Assembly (NCBI RefSeq): GCF_001984825.2
Contig: NZ_CP043318.1
Location: 2,604,001-2,668,000 of the forward strand
Direction of reading: 5' to 3'
Source of the DNA: Enterobacter chengduensis
GTDB lineage: Bacteria; Pseudomonadota; Gammaproteobacteria; Enterobacterales; Enterobacteriaceae
Length of the DNA stretch: 64,000 bases
A program made the translations under genes and the position numbers. The stretch's first letter is position 1; every line of letters starts with the position of its first letter. Under the pieces are notes generated by a model. That model ran no database searches and was not told where the DNA came from. It saw only the letters and a list, made by a program, of their open reading frames with translations. Shown here in pieces: positions 57,209 to 64,000 of the stretch.

Positions 57209-58291
57209 ATGAAACTTAAATTAGTTGCAGTGGCAGTGACTTCCATGTTGGCGGCAGGCGTTGTAAACGCGGCTGAAATTTATAACAAAGACGGTAACAA
57301 GCTGGATCTGTACGGTAAAGTAACAGGTCTGCACTATTTCTCTGATGACGCTGGCAACGACGGCGACAAAACCTACGTTCGTCTGGGCTTCAAAGGCGAA
57401 ACTCAGATCAACGATCAGCTGACCGGTTACGGCCAGTGGGAATATGAGTTCAAAGGCAACCGTTCCGAATCCCAGGGCACTGACGGCAGCAAAACGCGTC
57501 TGGCCTTCGCGGGTCTGAAATTCAACGAATTCGGTTCTTTCGACTACGGTCGTAACTACGGTGTTGCTTACGACATCGGCGCATGGACTGACGTTCTGCC
57601 AGAGTTCGGTGGTGATACCTGGACTCAGACCGATGGCTTTATGACTGGCCGTACGACTGGCGTTGCGACCTACCGTAACACCGACTTCTTCGGTCTGGTT
57701 GACGGTCTGAACTTCGCTGCTCAGTACCAGGGTAAAAATGACAACCGCGACATCACCGAAGCGAACGGTGACGGCTGGGGTCTGTCTTCTACCTATGAAA
57801 TGGACGGCTTCGCTGTCGGAGCCACCTACGCGAAATCTGACCGTACTGACCGTCAGGTTGCAGCAGGTCGCGTAGCCAATACCGTTAACGCTGGCGGTGA
57901 GAATGCAGAAGTATGGGCTGCTGGCCTGAAATACGATGCGAACAACATCTACCTGGCAACCACCTACTCTGAAACCCGCAACATGACCAACTTCGGTGAC
58001 GGTTATATCGCGAACAGAGCTCAGAACTTCGAAGTTGTTGCTCAGTACCAGTTCGACTTCGGCCTGCGTCCATCCATCGCTTACCTGAAATCTAAAGGTA
58101 AAGACCTGGGTTCATACGGCGACCAGGATCTGGTTGAATACATTGACGTTGGCGCGAGCTACTACTTCAACAAAAACATGTCTACCTATGTTGATTACAA
58201 AATCAACCTGGTTGACGACAACAGCTTCACCAAAGCAACTGGCGTTGCTACCGACAACATCGTAGCGGTTGGCCTGACCTACCAGTTCTAA
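57209..58291 (+). CDS. General trimeric porin (OmpC/OmpD/OmpN family)
   Basis: 360 residues, AAGGA ribosome site. Signal peptide [21 protein letters not shown], 16-strand porin: [17 protein letters not shown] at the start, loop 3 constriction with [13 protein letters not shown]-terminal VGLTYQF. The place beside yddG is that of ompD (nmpC) in Salmonella; sequence fits OmpC/OmpN/OmpD alike, so I give no symbol. Codon use is strongly biased to highly expressed-gene codons (CTG, GGT, AAC, CGT) compared with neighbours, so it is probably abundant. Confidence 0.9.
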   Translation: MKLKLVAVAVTSMLAAGVVNAAEIYNKDGNKLDLYGKVTGLHYFSDDAGNDGDKTYVRLGFKGETQINDQLTGYGQWEYEFKGNRSESQGTDGSKTRLAFAGLKFNEFGSFDYGRNYGVAYDIGAWTDVLPEFGGDTWTQTDGFMTGRTTGVATYRNTDFFGLVDGLNFAAQYQGKNDNRDITEANGDGWGLSSTYEMDGFAVGATYAKSDRTDRQVAAGRVANTVNAGGENAEVWAAGLKYDANNIYLATTYSETRNMTNFGDGYIANRAQNFEVVAQYQFDFGLRPSIAYLKSKGKDLGSYGDQDLVEYIDVGASYYFNKNMSTYVDYKINLVDDNSFTKATGVATDNIVAVGLTYQF

Positions 58292-58307
58292 GATATGTCA
58301 CGCTAAG

Positions 58308-58335
58308 AAGCCAGCCCATGTGGCTGGCTTTTTTT
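58308..58335 (+). terminator. Rho-independent terminator after the porin gene
   Basis: AAGCCAGCC (58308-58316), a five-base loop and GGCTGGCTT (58322-58330), followed by TTTTT. Confidence 0.93.
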
Positions 58336-58368
58336 ATACGGATTTCTGGCGTCAAAAAGGAGAACGCC

Positions 58369-58809
58369 ATGCACCTGTTCAAAGGACGCTGCCTGTGCGG
58401 AATGAGTCAGTTCAGCGCGAGCCTCAACAATTTTGACGTATACGCCTGTCACTGTACGCAATGTCAGAAGTGGTCAGGCGGCATTGCCATGTATCTTGAG
58501 ACGCAGGGCGCGCCGCTTGTGGAGCAAGACTCCATTGCCCCGTCTCATTTTGCTTCATCCGCGCGCGGCGGACGCTGGTTCTGTCCCGGCTGCGGCTGCC
58601 CGCTGTGGTTCAAACTGACGTCATCGGCGCGCTATTTTATTCCCTGGACGCTGCTTGAGATGAGCGAAGATGAGCGACGTCGGCTGGTGCTTGCTGCAGA
58701 AATCTACACCGAAACCCAGCCCGCGTTTTTTGGCCTGACCGGGCAATACGCGCGCTATAGCGGTTCGGAAATTGAAGCGCTGGATAAGCACTGCCTGCTT
58801 ACGTCGTAG
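58369..58809 (+). CDS. GFA/CENP-V domain zinc protein
   Basis: 146 residues from the ATG at 58369 (AAAAGGAG upstream). Cysteines GRCLCG, YACHCTQCQKWSGG and CPGCGCPLWF are the zinc ligands of the GFA (glutathione-dependent formaldehyde-activating-like) fold. The true substrate of most members is unknown and formaldehyde activity should not be assumed. Ends 11 bases into the convergent LysR gene. Confidence 0.85.
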   Translation: MHLFKGRCLCGMSQFSASLNNFDVYACHCTQCQKWSGGIAMYLETQGAPLVEQDSIAPSHFASSARGGRWFCPGCGCPLWFKLTSSARYFIPWTLLEMSEDERRRLVLAAEIYTETQPAFFGLTGQYARYSGSEIEALDKHCLLTS

Positions 58810-59743
58810 ACGGTTCAACGCTCGCAGCCCGACGCAGCCAGCTTTGCAGCAGCTTGCCGTCCTCGGTCATTTCTGAATCTGAACGCACGCAGAGGTAATA
58901 GTCGCGCCCGTCGTCTATGGGTAAGTCAAATATCTTCACCAGCTCGCCGCTCTCCAGATAAGGCGCAATCAGCGGCTCACGCATCAGCGCGCAGCCCAGC
59001 CCCGCCTGCACGCCCGCCAGCGTCAACAGCCCGTCTTCAAACAGGGGGCCGCTGCGCCGGAGAGGACGTTTTTCCCCCTGCAGCTGAAACCACTGCGGCC
59101 AGGTGGTGCGCTCCTCATCGTGCAGCAGCGGCATTTGCAGCAGTTGCTCCGGGGTGTCGATATGGCCATGAATGCGCAAAAACGCCCGGCTGCACACCGG
59201 CACCATCTTGCCGGAAATCAGTTTTTCACTCTGATAGCCCGCCCACTGCCCGTTGCCGAAACGGATCGACATGTCCGACGCGTCGCTCAGATAGTTACGA
59301 TGGTTGGCATACACCACGTTGATCTCGGTCTGCGGGTTGGCGCGCATAAATGCGGGCAAACGCGGGATAAACCACCCCATGCCAAAAAGCGGGATCAGGC
59401 TGATGGTGACCTGACGCGTTTGCGCCTGCTCTGCCAGATGCTCCGTCGCCTGGCGCAGCACGTTAAACGCCGCGCGGATCGAGCGATAATATTCACGGCC
59501 ATGCTGGCTCAGCGCCAGCCTGCGCCCCTGACGCTCCGTTAGCGGCATTTGCAGATACCCTTCAAGCACCTTGAGCTGATGACTGACGGCCGACGGGGAA
59601 ATATCCAGCTCCTGCGCGGCCAGCGTCACGCTGCCCAGGCGGGCGATGGCCTCAAAGGCACGGACAGCCCGAAGCGGCGGATCGTTTGCCAGGCGACTGT
59701 CTGCATACGCAGATAACGCTGCCGACTGTTCTGTTTTATTCAT
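58799..59743 (-). CDS. LysR-family regulator (GcvA-like)
   Basis: 314 residues. Winged helix (LRAVRAFEAIARLGSVTLAA and SPSAVSHQLKVLEGYLQMPL) and a GcvA/AmpR-type effector domain. Divergent from a branched-chain amino-acid-type importer with a 170-base gap, so it probably controls it (inference). Ribosome site before the ATG is weak. Unlike GcvA it is not next to gcv genes. Confidence 0.87.
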   Translation of the reverse strand: MNKTEQSAALSAYADSRLANDPPLRAVRAFEAIARLGSVTLAAQELDISPSAVSHQLKVLEGYLQMPLTERQGRRLALSQHGREYYRSIRAAFNVLRQATEHLAEQAQTRQVTISLIPLFGMGWFIPRLPAFMRANPQTEINVVYANHRNYLSDASDMSIRFGNGQWAGYQSEKLISGKMVPVCSRAFLRIHGHIDTPEQLLQMPLLHDEERTTWPQWFQLQGEKRPLRRSGPLFEDGLLTLAGVQAGLGCALMREPLIAPYLESGELVKIFDLPIDDGRDYYLCVRSDSEMTEDGKLLQSWLRRAASVEPSTT

Positions 59744-59913
59744 ATGTTGATTTCTTTAGGCTTTTTACCAGAAAACATGATTTTATTATGTTTATATAAA
59801 TCATAAAGATAAAGCAATACCGGTTTATCATAAGAAATAATATATGTGTATTTTACAATTTAATTCATTTATCGGATGGTAGCCGCAGAAAGAGCACTTT
59901 GCGGGTACAGACG

Positions 59914-60864
59914 TTGGATACACTCATACAACAACTGATCAACGGCGTAATGCTGGGAAGCATTTATGCGCTGATCGCGCTGGGCTATACCATGGTGTAT
60001 GGCATCTTGCGCATTATTAACTTTGCTCACGGCGATATTCTGATGGTCGGCGCGCTCACCACGCTATCCGCCATTAACGCCCTGAATGCCACCTTCCCCC
60101 ACATGCCGCAGCTGCTGCAGCTTGGCGTTGCCCTGGTGATTGCCATGGCCGTTTGCGCCCTGCTGGCGATGGCCGTGGAGCGCTTTGCCTACCGTCGGCT
60201 GCGCAACGCCCCGCGCCTGGCACCGCTGATCTCGGGTATTGGCGTTTCGGTCCTGCTGCAAACCGTGGCGATGATTATCTGGACCCGCAACCCCCTGATG
60301 TTCCCGCAGATCCTGCCCATGGATCCGATCGCCGTGACGTCAGGCAGTGACATGCATCCTCCTGCCATTGTGACCGTCACCGGCATGGTTACCGTGGCGC
60401 TGGCGCTGACGGTGATGATCGGGCTGTGGCTGCTGGTGGAATACACCCGCCTGGGCCGCGGCATGCGCGCCGTGGCGGAAAACCCGCGCGTGGCCACGCT
60501 GATGGGGGTAAACCCCAACGCGATTATTACGCTGACGTTCGCCATTGGCGGCGTGTTTGCCGCGCTGGCAGGCGTCATGATGGCGAGCAACTACGGCAAC
60601 GCCAGCTTCTCGATGGGCTTTTTGCCGGGAATTAAAGCTTTTACCGCCGCCGTGCTGGGGGGAATTGGCAACATTCGCGGCGCCATGATTGGCGGGATCC
60701 TGCTCGGCATAATTGAAGCGCTGGGCGCAGGTTATCTGGGGGAACTGACCCACGGCGTCTTTGGCAGCAACTATCAGGACGTCTTTGCCTTTATGGTTCT
60801 GATTCTGGTGCTGGTCTTGCGTCCGGCAGGACTTCTGGGCGAGCGCGTGGCGCACAGGGCATGA
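59914..60864 (+). CDS. Branched-chain amino acid-type ABC permease (LivH family)
   Basis: 316 residues from the TTG at 59914; a TTG at 59899 five codons earlier with AAGAG is the alternative, and neither is strong. LivH signature NGVMLGSIYALIALGYTMVY, GILRIINFAHGDILM and GGIGNIRGAMIGGILLGIIE; eight membrane spans. First gene of a livHMGF-K-type operon; the substrate may be an amino acid, urea or amide. Confidence 0.88.
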   Translation: MDTLIQQLINGVMLGSIYALIALGYTMVYGILRIINFAHGDILMVGALTTLSAINALNATFPHMPQLLQLGVALVIAMAVCALLAMAVERFAYRRLRNAPRLAPLISGIGVSVLLQTVAMIIWTRNPLMFPQILPMDPIAVTSGSDMHPPAIVTVTGMVTVALALTVMIGLWLLVEYTRLGRGMRAVAENPRVATLMGVNPNAIITLTFAIGGVFAALAGVMMASNYGNASFSMGFLPGIKAFTAAVLGGIGNIRGAMIGGILLGIIEALGAGYLGELTHGVFGSNYQDVFAFMVLILVLVLRPAGLLGERVAHRA

Positions 60865-60871
60865 GGAAATG

Positions 60872-61978
60872 ATGACAACGCTTCAACTACAAATTCCGAC
60901 GGCGACGCGTAAATTCTGGTCAGGTATGATCCTGTTCTGCCTCGCGCTGCTGGTTGCGCCCGTAGTGGCCACGCAGCTTGGCGGCAACTACTGGGTGCGC
61001 GTTATCGACTTTGCTCTGCTCTACATCATGCTGGCGCTGGGGCTCAACATTGTGGTGGGCTATACCGGCCTGCTGGATATGGGGTTTATCGCGTTTTACG
61101 CGGTGGGCGCCTACCTCGCGGCGCTGATGGCCTCCCCACACCTGCTGGAGGTGTTTCCGATCCTCGGCGTCTGGTTCCCCGGCGGGCTGCACACCTCCTA
61201 TCTGCTGATTATTCCGCTGGCCGCGCTGGTGGCGGCTGTCTGCGGCATTCTGCTGGGTGCCCCGACGCTGAAGCTGCGCGGGGACTATCTGGCGATAGTG
61301 ACCCTCGGCTTTGGCGAAATCATCCGCATCCTGATGCGCAACCTCGACCGTCCGGTCAACATCACCAACGGTGCAAAGGGCATTACCGGGGTGGATACGC
61401 TGAATCTGTTTGGCCTGAAGTTCAGCGGCGTCTACCACTGGTTCGGTTTCAAGGTGCCCGCCCTGTGGCTGTGGTACTACCTGCTGATGCTGGTGATTGT
61501 GGCGATTATTTTTGTCTGCCTGCGCCTGCAGCACTCGCGCATTGGCCGCGCCTGGCACGCCATCCGTGAAGATGAGGATGTGGCCCGCGCGATGGGCATC
61601 AACGTGCGCAACTATAAGCTGCTGGCCTTTGCGATGGGTGCCTCCTTTGGCGGCGTGGCGGGTGCTCTGTTCGGCGCGTTTCAGGGCTTCGTCTCCCCGG
61701 AATCCTTCACGTTACAGGAATCCATTGCCGTGCTGGCGATGGTGGTGCTGGGCGGGATGGGACACATTCCGGGGGTGATCCTCGGCGCAATACTGCTTAC
61801 CGCCCTGCCGGAACTGCTGCGCAGCCAGGCGGCCCCGGTTCAGCAGGCGCTGTTCGGCACGGTGCTGATTGACCCGGAAGTGTTACGCCAGCTGTTCTAC
61901 GGCCTGGCGCTGGTGCTGGTCATGCTGGTGCGCCCATCCGGGATCTGGCCGGTGCGCCACAAGGAGGTAAAGGCATGA
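60872..61978 (+). CDS. Branched-chain amino acid-type ABC permease (LivM family)
   Basis: 368 residues; of two adjacent ATGs the second, at 60872, is better spaced to GAGG. LivM signature LALGLNIVVGYTGLLDMGFI, LGFGEIIRILMRNLDRPVNI and FQGFVSPESFTLQESIAVLA; nine to ten membrane spans. Second permease, overlapping the ATPase by ATGA. Confidence 0.9.
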   Translation: MTTLQLQIPTATRKFWSGMILFCLALLVAPVVATQLGGNYWVRVIDFALLYIMLALGLNIVVGYTGLLDMGFIAFYAVGAYLAALMASPHLLEVFPILGVWFPGGLHTSYLLIIPLAALVAAVCGILLGAPTLKLRGDYLAIVTLGFGEIIRILMRNLDRPVNITNGAKGITGVDTLNLFGLKFSGVYHWFGFKVPALWLWYYLLMLVIVAIIFVCLRLQHSRIGRAWHAIREDEDVARAMGINVRNYKLLAFAMGASFGGVAGALFGAFQGFVSPESFTLQESIAVLAMVVLGGMGHIPGVILGAILLTALPELLRSQAAPVQQALFGTVLIDPEVLRQLFYGLALVLVMLVRPSGIWPVRHKEVKA

Positions 61979-62742
61979 GCCTGTTAACCGTTCGCAACAT
62001 GTCAAAACGCTTCGGTGGCCTTACCGCCGTGGATGACGTTTCAATTACCGTAAACAAGGGCGAGATCTACGGGCTGATTGGCCCTAACGGGGCGGGGAAA
62101 ACCACCTGCTTTAATCTGATCACCGGGCTTTACCCGGCGGACAGCGGCGAGTTTTCGATTGCCGACAGGCCCTATTTTCCAAAGCAGATTGAGAAAGTGA
62201 CCGCAGCCGGGATTGCCCGCACGTTTCAGAACGTGCGCCTCTTTAACGACATGTCGGTGCTGGAAAACGTGATGGTGGGTCGCCACGTGCGCACCCGTAA
62301 CGGCCTGTGGGCCGCGCTGAGCCGCCATAAACGCGCCCGGGCGGAAGAAAAGCAGACCCGCGAACAGGCCTGGCACCTGCTGGAGTACACCGGGATTGCG
62401 AAGTTCGCCCACTATCGCGCCTGCGATCTGGCCTACGGTCATCAGCGCCGTCTGGAGATTGCCCGCGCGCTGGCAACCGATCCGCTGCTGCTGGCGCTGG
62501 ACGAACCCGCCGCAGGGATGAACGCGGCGGAAAAAGTGGCGCTCGGCGAGCTGCTTATCCGACTGCGCGATGACGGTAAAACCCTGCTGATGATTGAGCA
62601 TGACGTCAAGCTGGTGATGGGCATCTGCGATCGCCTGACGGTGCTGGATTACGGCAAAACGCTCGCCAGCGGCACGCCGGAAAGCGTCCGTCGCGACCCG
62701 GCAGTGATTGCCGCCTGGCTTGGAGGCAACGCCCATGTCTGA
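61975..62742 (+). CDS. Branched-chain amino acid-type ABC ATPase (LivG family)
   Basis: 255 residues. Walker A GPNGAGKTT, signature-like LAYGHQRRL (LivG lacks the full LSGGQ), Walker B LLALDEPAAGMN, ARTFQNVRLF and switch IEHD. Overlaps the LivF gene by 8 bases. Confidence 0.93.
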   Translation: MSLLTVRNMSKRFGGLTAVDDVSITVNKGEIYGLIGPNGAGKTTCFNLITGLYPADSGEFSIADRPYFPKQIEKVTAAGIARTFQNVRLFNDMSVLENVMVGRHVRTRNGLWAALSRHKRARAEEKQTREQAWHLLEYTGIAKFAHYRACDLAYGHQRRLEIARALATDPLLLALDEPAAGMNAAEKVALGELLIRLRDDGKTLLMIEHDVKLVMGICDRLTVLDYGKTLASGTPESVRRDPAVIAAWLGGNAHV

Positions 62743-63454
62743 ATTACTGAAGGTGGAACGTGTGGACGTGCATTACGGCGGTATTCAGGCCGTACGCGAT
62801 GTCTCTTTTACCCTGCGCGAGGGTGAACAGGCTACCCTGATTGGCGCTAACGGCGCGGGGAAAAGCTCCACCGTGCGCGCCATTACCGGTCTGGAAAACT
62901 TCAGCGGCCGTATTGAATTCAACGGAAAAGCGGTACGCAAGCACAGGCCTGAAGCCCTGCTTCGTGACGGGCTGGTGATGGTCCCGGAAGGCCGTGGGAT
63001 CTTCTCTCGCATGACGGTACTGGAAAACCTGCAGATGGGCGCCTGGCTCAGGCGTGACACTGTCACCTTCAGGCGGGAGATGAATGAGATTTTCGAGCGC
63101 TTCCCGCGCCTGGGCGAACGCCAGCATCAGCTTGCCGGCCTGCTTTCCGGTGGCGAGCAACAGCTGCTGGCCCTTAACCGCGCCCTGCTCAGCCAGCCGC
63201 GTCTGCTCATTCTCGACGAACCCTCAATGGGCCTTGCGCCGAAGATGGTCGAGAACATTTTTGCCGTCATTGCCGGCCTGCGCGAGCGCGGCGTCGCCCT
63301 TCTGCTCATCGAACAAAACGCCCGACTCGCGCTGGAGGTGACCGATAGCGCGTGGGTGATGGACAGCGGCAGCATTGTCCATCACGGCGAATCGAAAGCG
63401 CTGCTCATTGACGACCAGATTGCACAGATTTATTTGGGCGAAATGCCCGTTTAA
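62735..63454 (+). CDS. Branched-chain amino acid-type ABC ATPase (LivF family)
   Basis: 239 residues from the ATG at 62735 with GGAGG upstream; longer starts run into livG. Walker A GANGAGKSS, VPEGRGIFSRMTVLENLQMG, signature LSGGEQQLL, Walker B LLILDEPSMGLAP. Second ATPase of the importer. Confidence 0.93.
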   Translation: MSELLKVERVDVHYGGIQAVRDVSFTLREGEQATLIGANGAGKSSTVRAITGLENFSGRIEFNGKAVRKHRPEALLRDGLVMVPEGRGIFSRMTVLENLQMGAWLRRDTVTFRREMNEIFERFPRLGERQHQLAGLLSGGEQQLLALNRALLSQPRLLILDEPSMGLAPKMVENIFAVIAGLRERGVALLLIEQNARLALEVTDSAWVMDSGSIVHHGESKALLIDDQIAQIYLGEMPV

Positions 63455-63482
63455 CAACACCAGCCAACATCAGGGAAATACA

Positions 63483-64000
63483 ATGAAAACAGTAAAAATC
63501 AGTGCGCTCAGCGCCGCTATTCTGCTCAGCGGTTTTGCCTCAACGGCCACATGGGCCGCTGACGGCGAAACCGTGGTTATCGGCCTGGCGGGCCCGCTCA
63601 CCGGCCCGTCTGCCCGTATCGGTAAAGATCTGGAGAACGGCGCGCAGCTGGCCATTGACGACATTAACAAGCAGCACCCGACCATCGGCGGCAAAGCGGT
63701 GACCTTCAAACTGCAGTCAGAAGACGATCAGTCCGACCCGCGTACCGCCGTGGCCGTCGCGCAGCGTCTGGTGGATAGCGGCGTCGCGGGCGTCGTAGGT
63801 CACTGGAACACCGGCACCAGTATTCCGGCAGCCCGCGTCTATCACGATGCCGGCATCGCGCAGGTCGCACCGGTCGCGACCGGTCATGCCTATACGCAAC
63901 AGGGTTTTGATACCAGCTTCCGCGTGATGGGCCACGATGACGACGGCGGCCAGCTCGCCGGTCAGTACGCGGTGAATACCCTGAAAGCCAAGCGCATTGC
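63483..64000 (+). CDS. Branched-chain amino acid-type periplasmic binding protein, 3'-truncated
   Basis: The frame from the ATG at 63483 is open to the window end (172 codons visible), so the gene continues beyond. GGGAAAT lies before the start. Signal peptide MKTVKISALSAAILLSGFAS, cleaved near ATWAA; mature part VVIGLAGPLTGPSARIGKDL and VGHWNTGTSIPAARVYHDAG is the LivJ/LivK type I fold with its ligand-site loop. It is the binding protein of the preceding permease-ATPase genes, placed last in the operon. Confidence 0.9.
   Translation, partial: MKTVKISALSAAILLSGFASTATWAADGETVVIGLAGPLTGPSARIGKDLENGAQLAIDDINKQHPTIGGKAVTFKLQSEDDQSDPRTAVAVAQRLVDSGVAGVVGHWNTGTSIPAARVYHDAGIAQVAPVATGHAYTQQGFDTSFRVMGHDDDGGQLAGQYAVNTLKAKRI

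Noticed and set aside
57209..58291. Assigning the porin a definite symbol (ompC, ompD, ompN)
   Set aside because: Position suggests ompD/nmpC, but the sequence alone cannot separate these close paralogues.

Overview
The window is chromosomal DNA of an enteric gammaproteobacterium. Gene order strongly suggests an Enterobacter-like member of the Enterobacteriaceae. The block ddpXABCDF - osmC - bdm - sra - maeA - adhP - fdnIHG - yddG - porin follows the order around min 33 of Escherichia coli, interrupted by accessory genes. Those accessory genes (chromosomal scr sucrose operon, Scs/DsbG redox cluster, KPN_01854-type ABC/flavin oxidoreductase island, ppk2) are of the kind seen in Enterobacter/Klebsiella relatives. 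The species call is inference; no rRNA or typing locus is present.

Layout. 1-6.5 kb (+): tightly overlapping operon of a truncated DUF3131 protein, a small globin-fold protein lacking the haem histidine, a large hybrid sensor kinase and an exported GH2 glycosidase. 6.6-8.2 kb (+): a VF530 protein and the lipoprotein glycosidase DigH. 8.2-13.2 kb (-): redox/metal-stress cluster: His-rich membrane protein, ECF-type sigma factor, ScsA-like protein, ScsB, ScsC and DsbG. 13.4-14.9 kb (-): chemoreceptor. 15-21.5 kb (-): complete sucrose PTS regulon scrK-Y-A-B-R with visible ScrR operators. 21.6-24.3 kb (-): a BLUF-EAL photoreceptor with an intact phosphodiesterase site and a membrane-anchored alpha/beta hydrolase.

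24.6-31.4 kb (+): RpiR-type regulator leading the D-Ala-D-Ala utilisation operon ddpXABCDF, behind a good sigma-54-type promoter. 31.4-35.6 kb: an SDR/LysR divergent pair, osmC, another LysR gene, and an exported metallo-beta-lactamase-fold protein without its usual metal-binding histidines. 35.8-41.4 kb (+): bdm, sra, maeA, an ABC-F ATPase and adhP. The ABC-F gene has a leader with a 27-codon open frame and mutually exclusive RNA helices, the arrangement of an erm-type translational attenuator; this is the most interesting signal in the window.

41.6-48.7 kb (+): peptide-type ABC importer with a luciferase-like monooxygenase and a double carboxymuconolactone-decarboxylase/AhpD-like protein, probably a scavenging pathway. 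Then araJ (-) and ppk2 (+). 50.9-55.5 kb (-): fdnGHI, nitrate-inducible formate dehydrogenase-N, with an in-frame selenocysteine UGA, its SECIS hairpin and upstream NarL and FNR sites. 55.7-58.3 kb (+): yddG and a general porin. 58.4 kb to the end: a GFA protein and a branched-chain amino-acid-type ABC transporter (two permeases, two ATPases, a binding protein cut by the window end) divergent from a LysR-type regulator.

No rRNA, tRNA, CRISPR array, insertion sequence or prophage gene was recognised. Several REP-type palindromes lie between genes.
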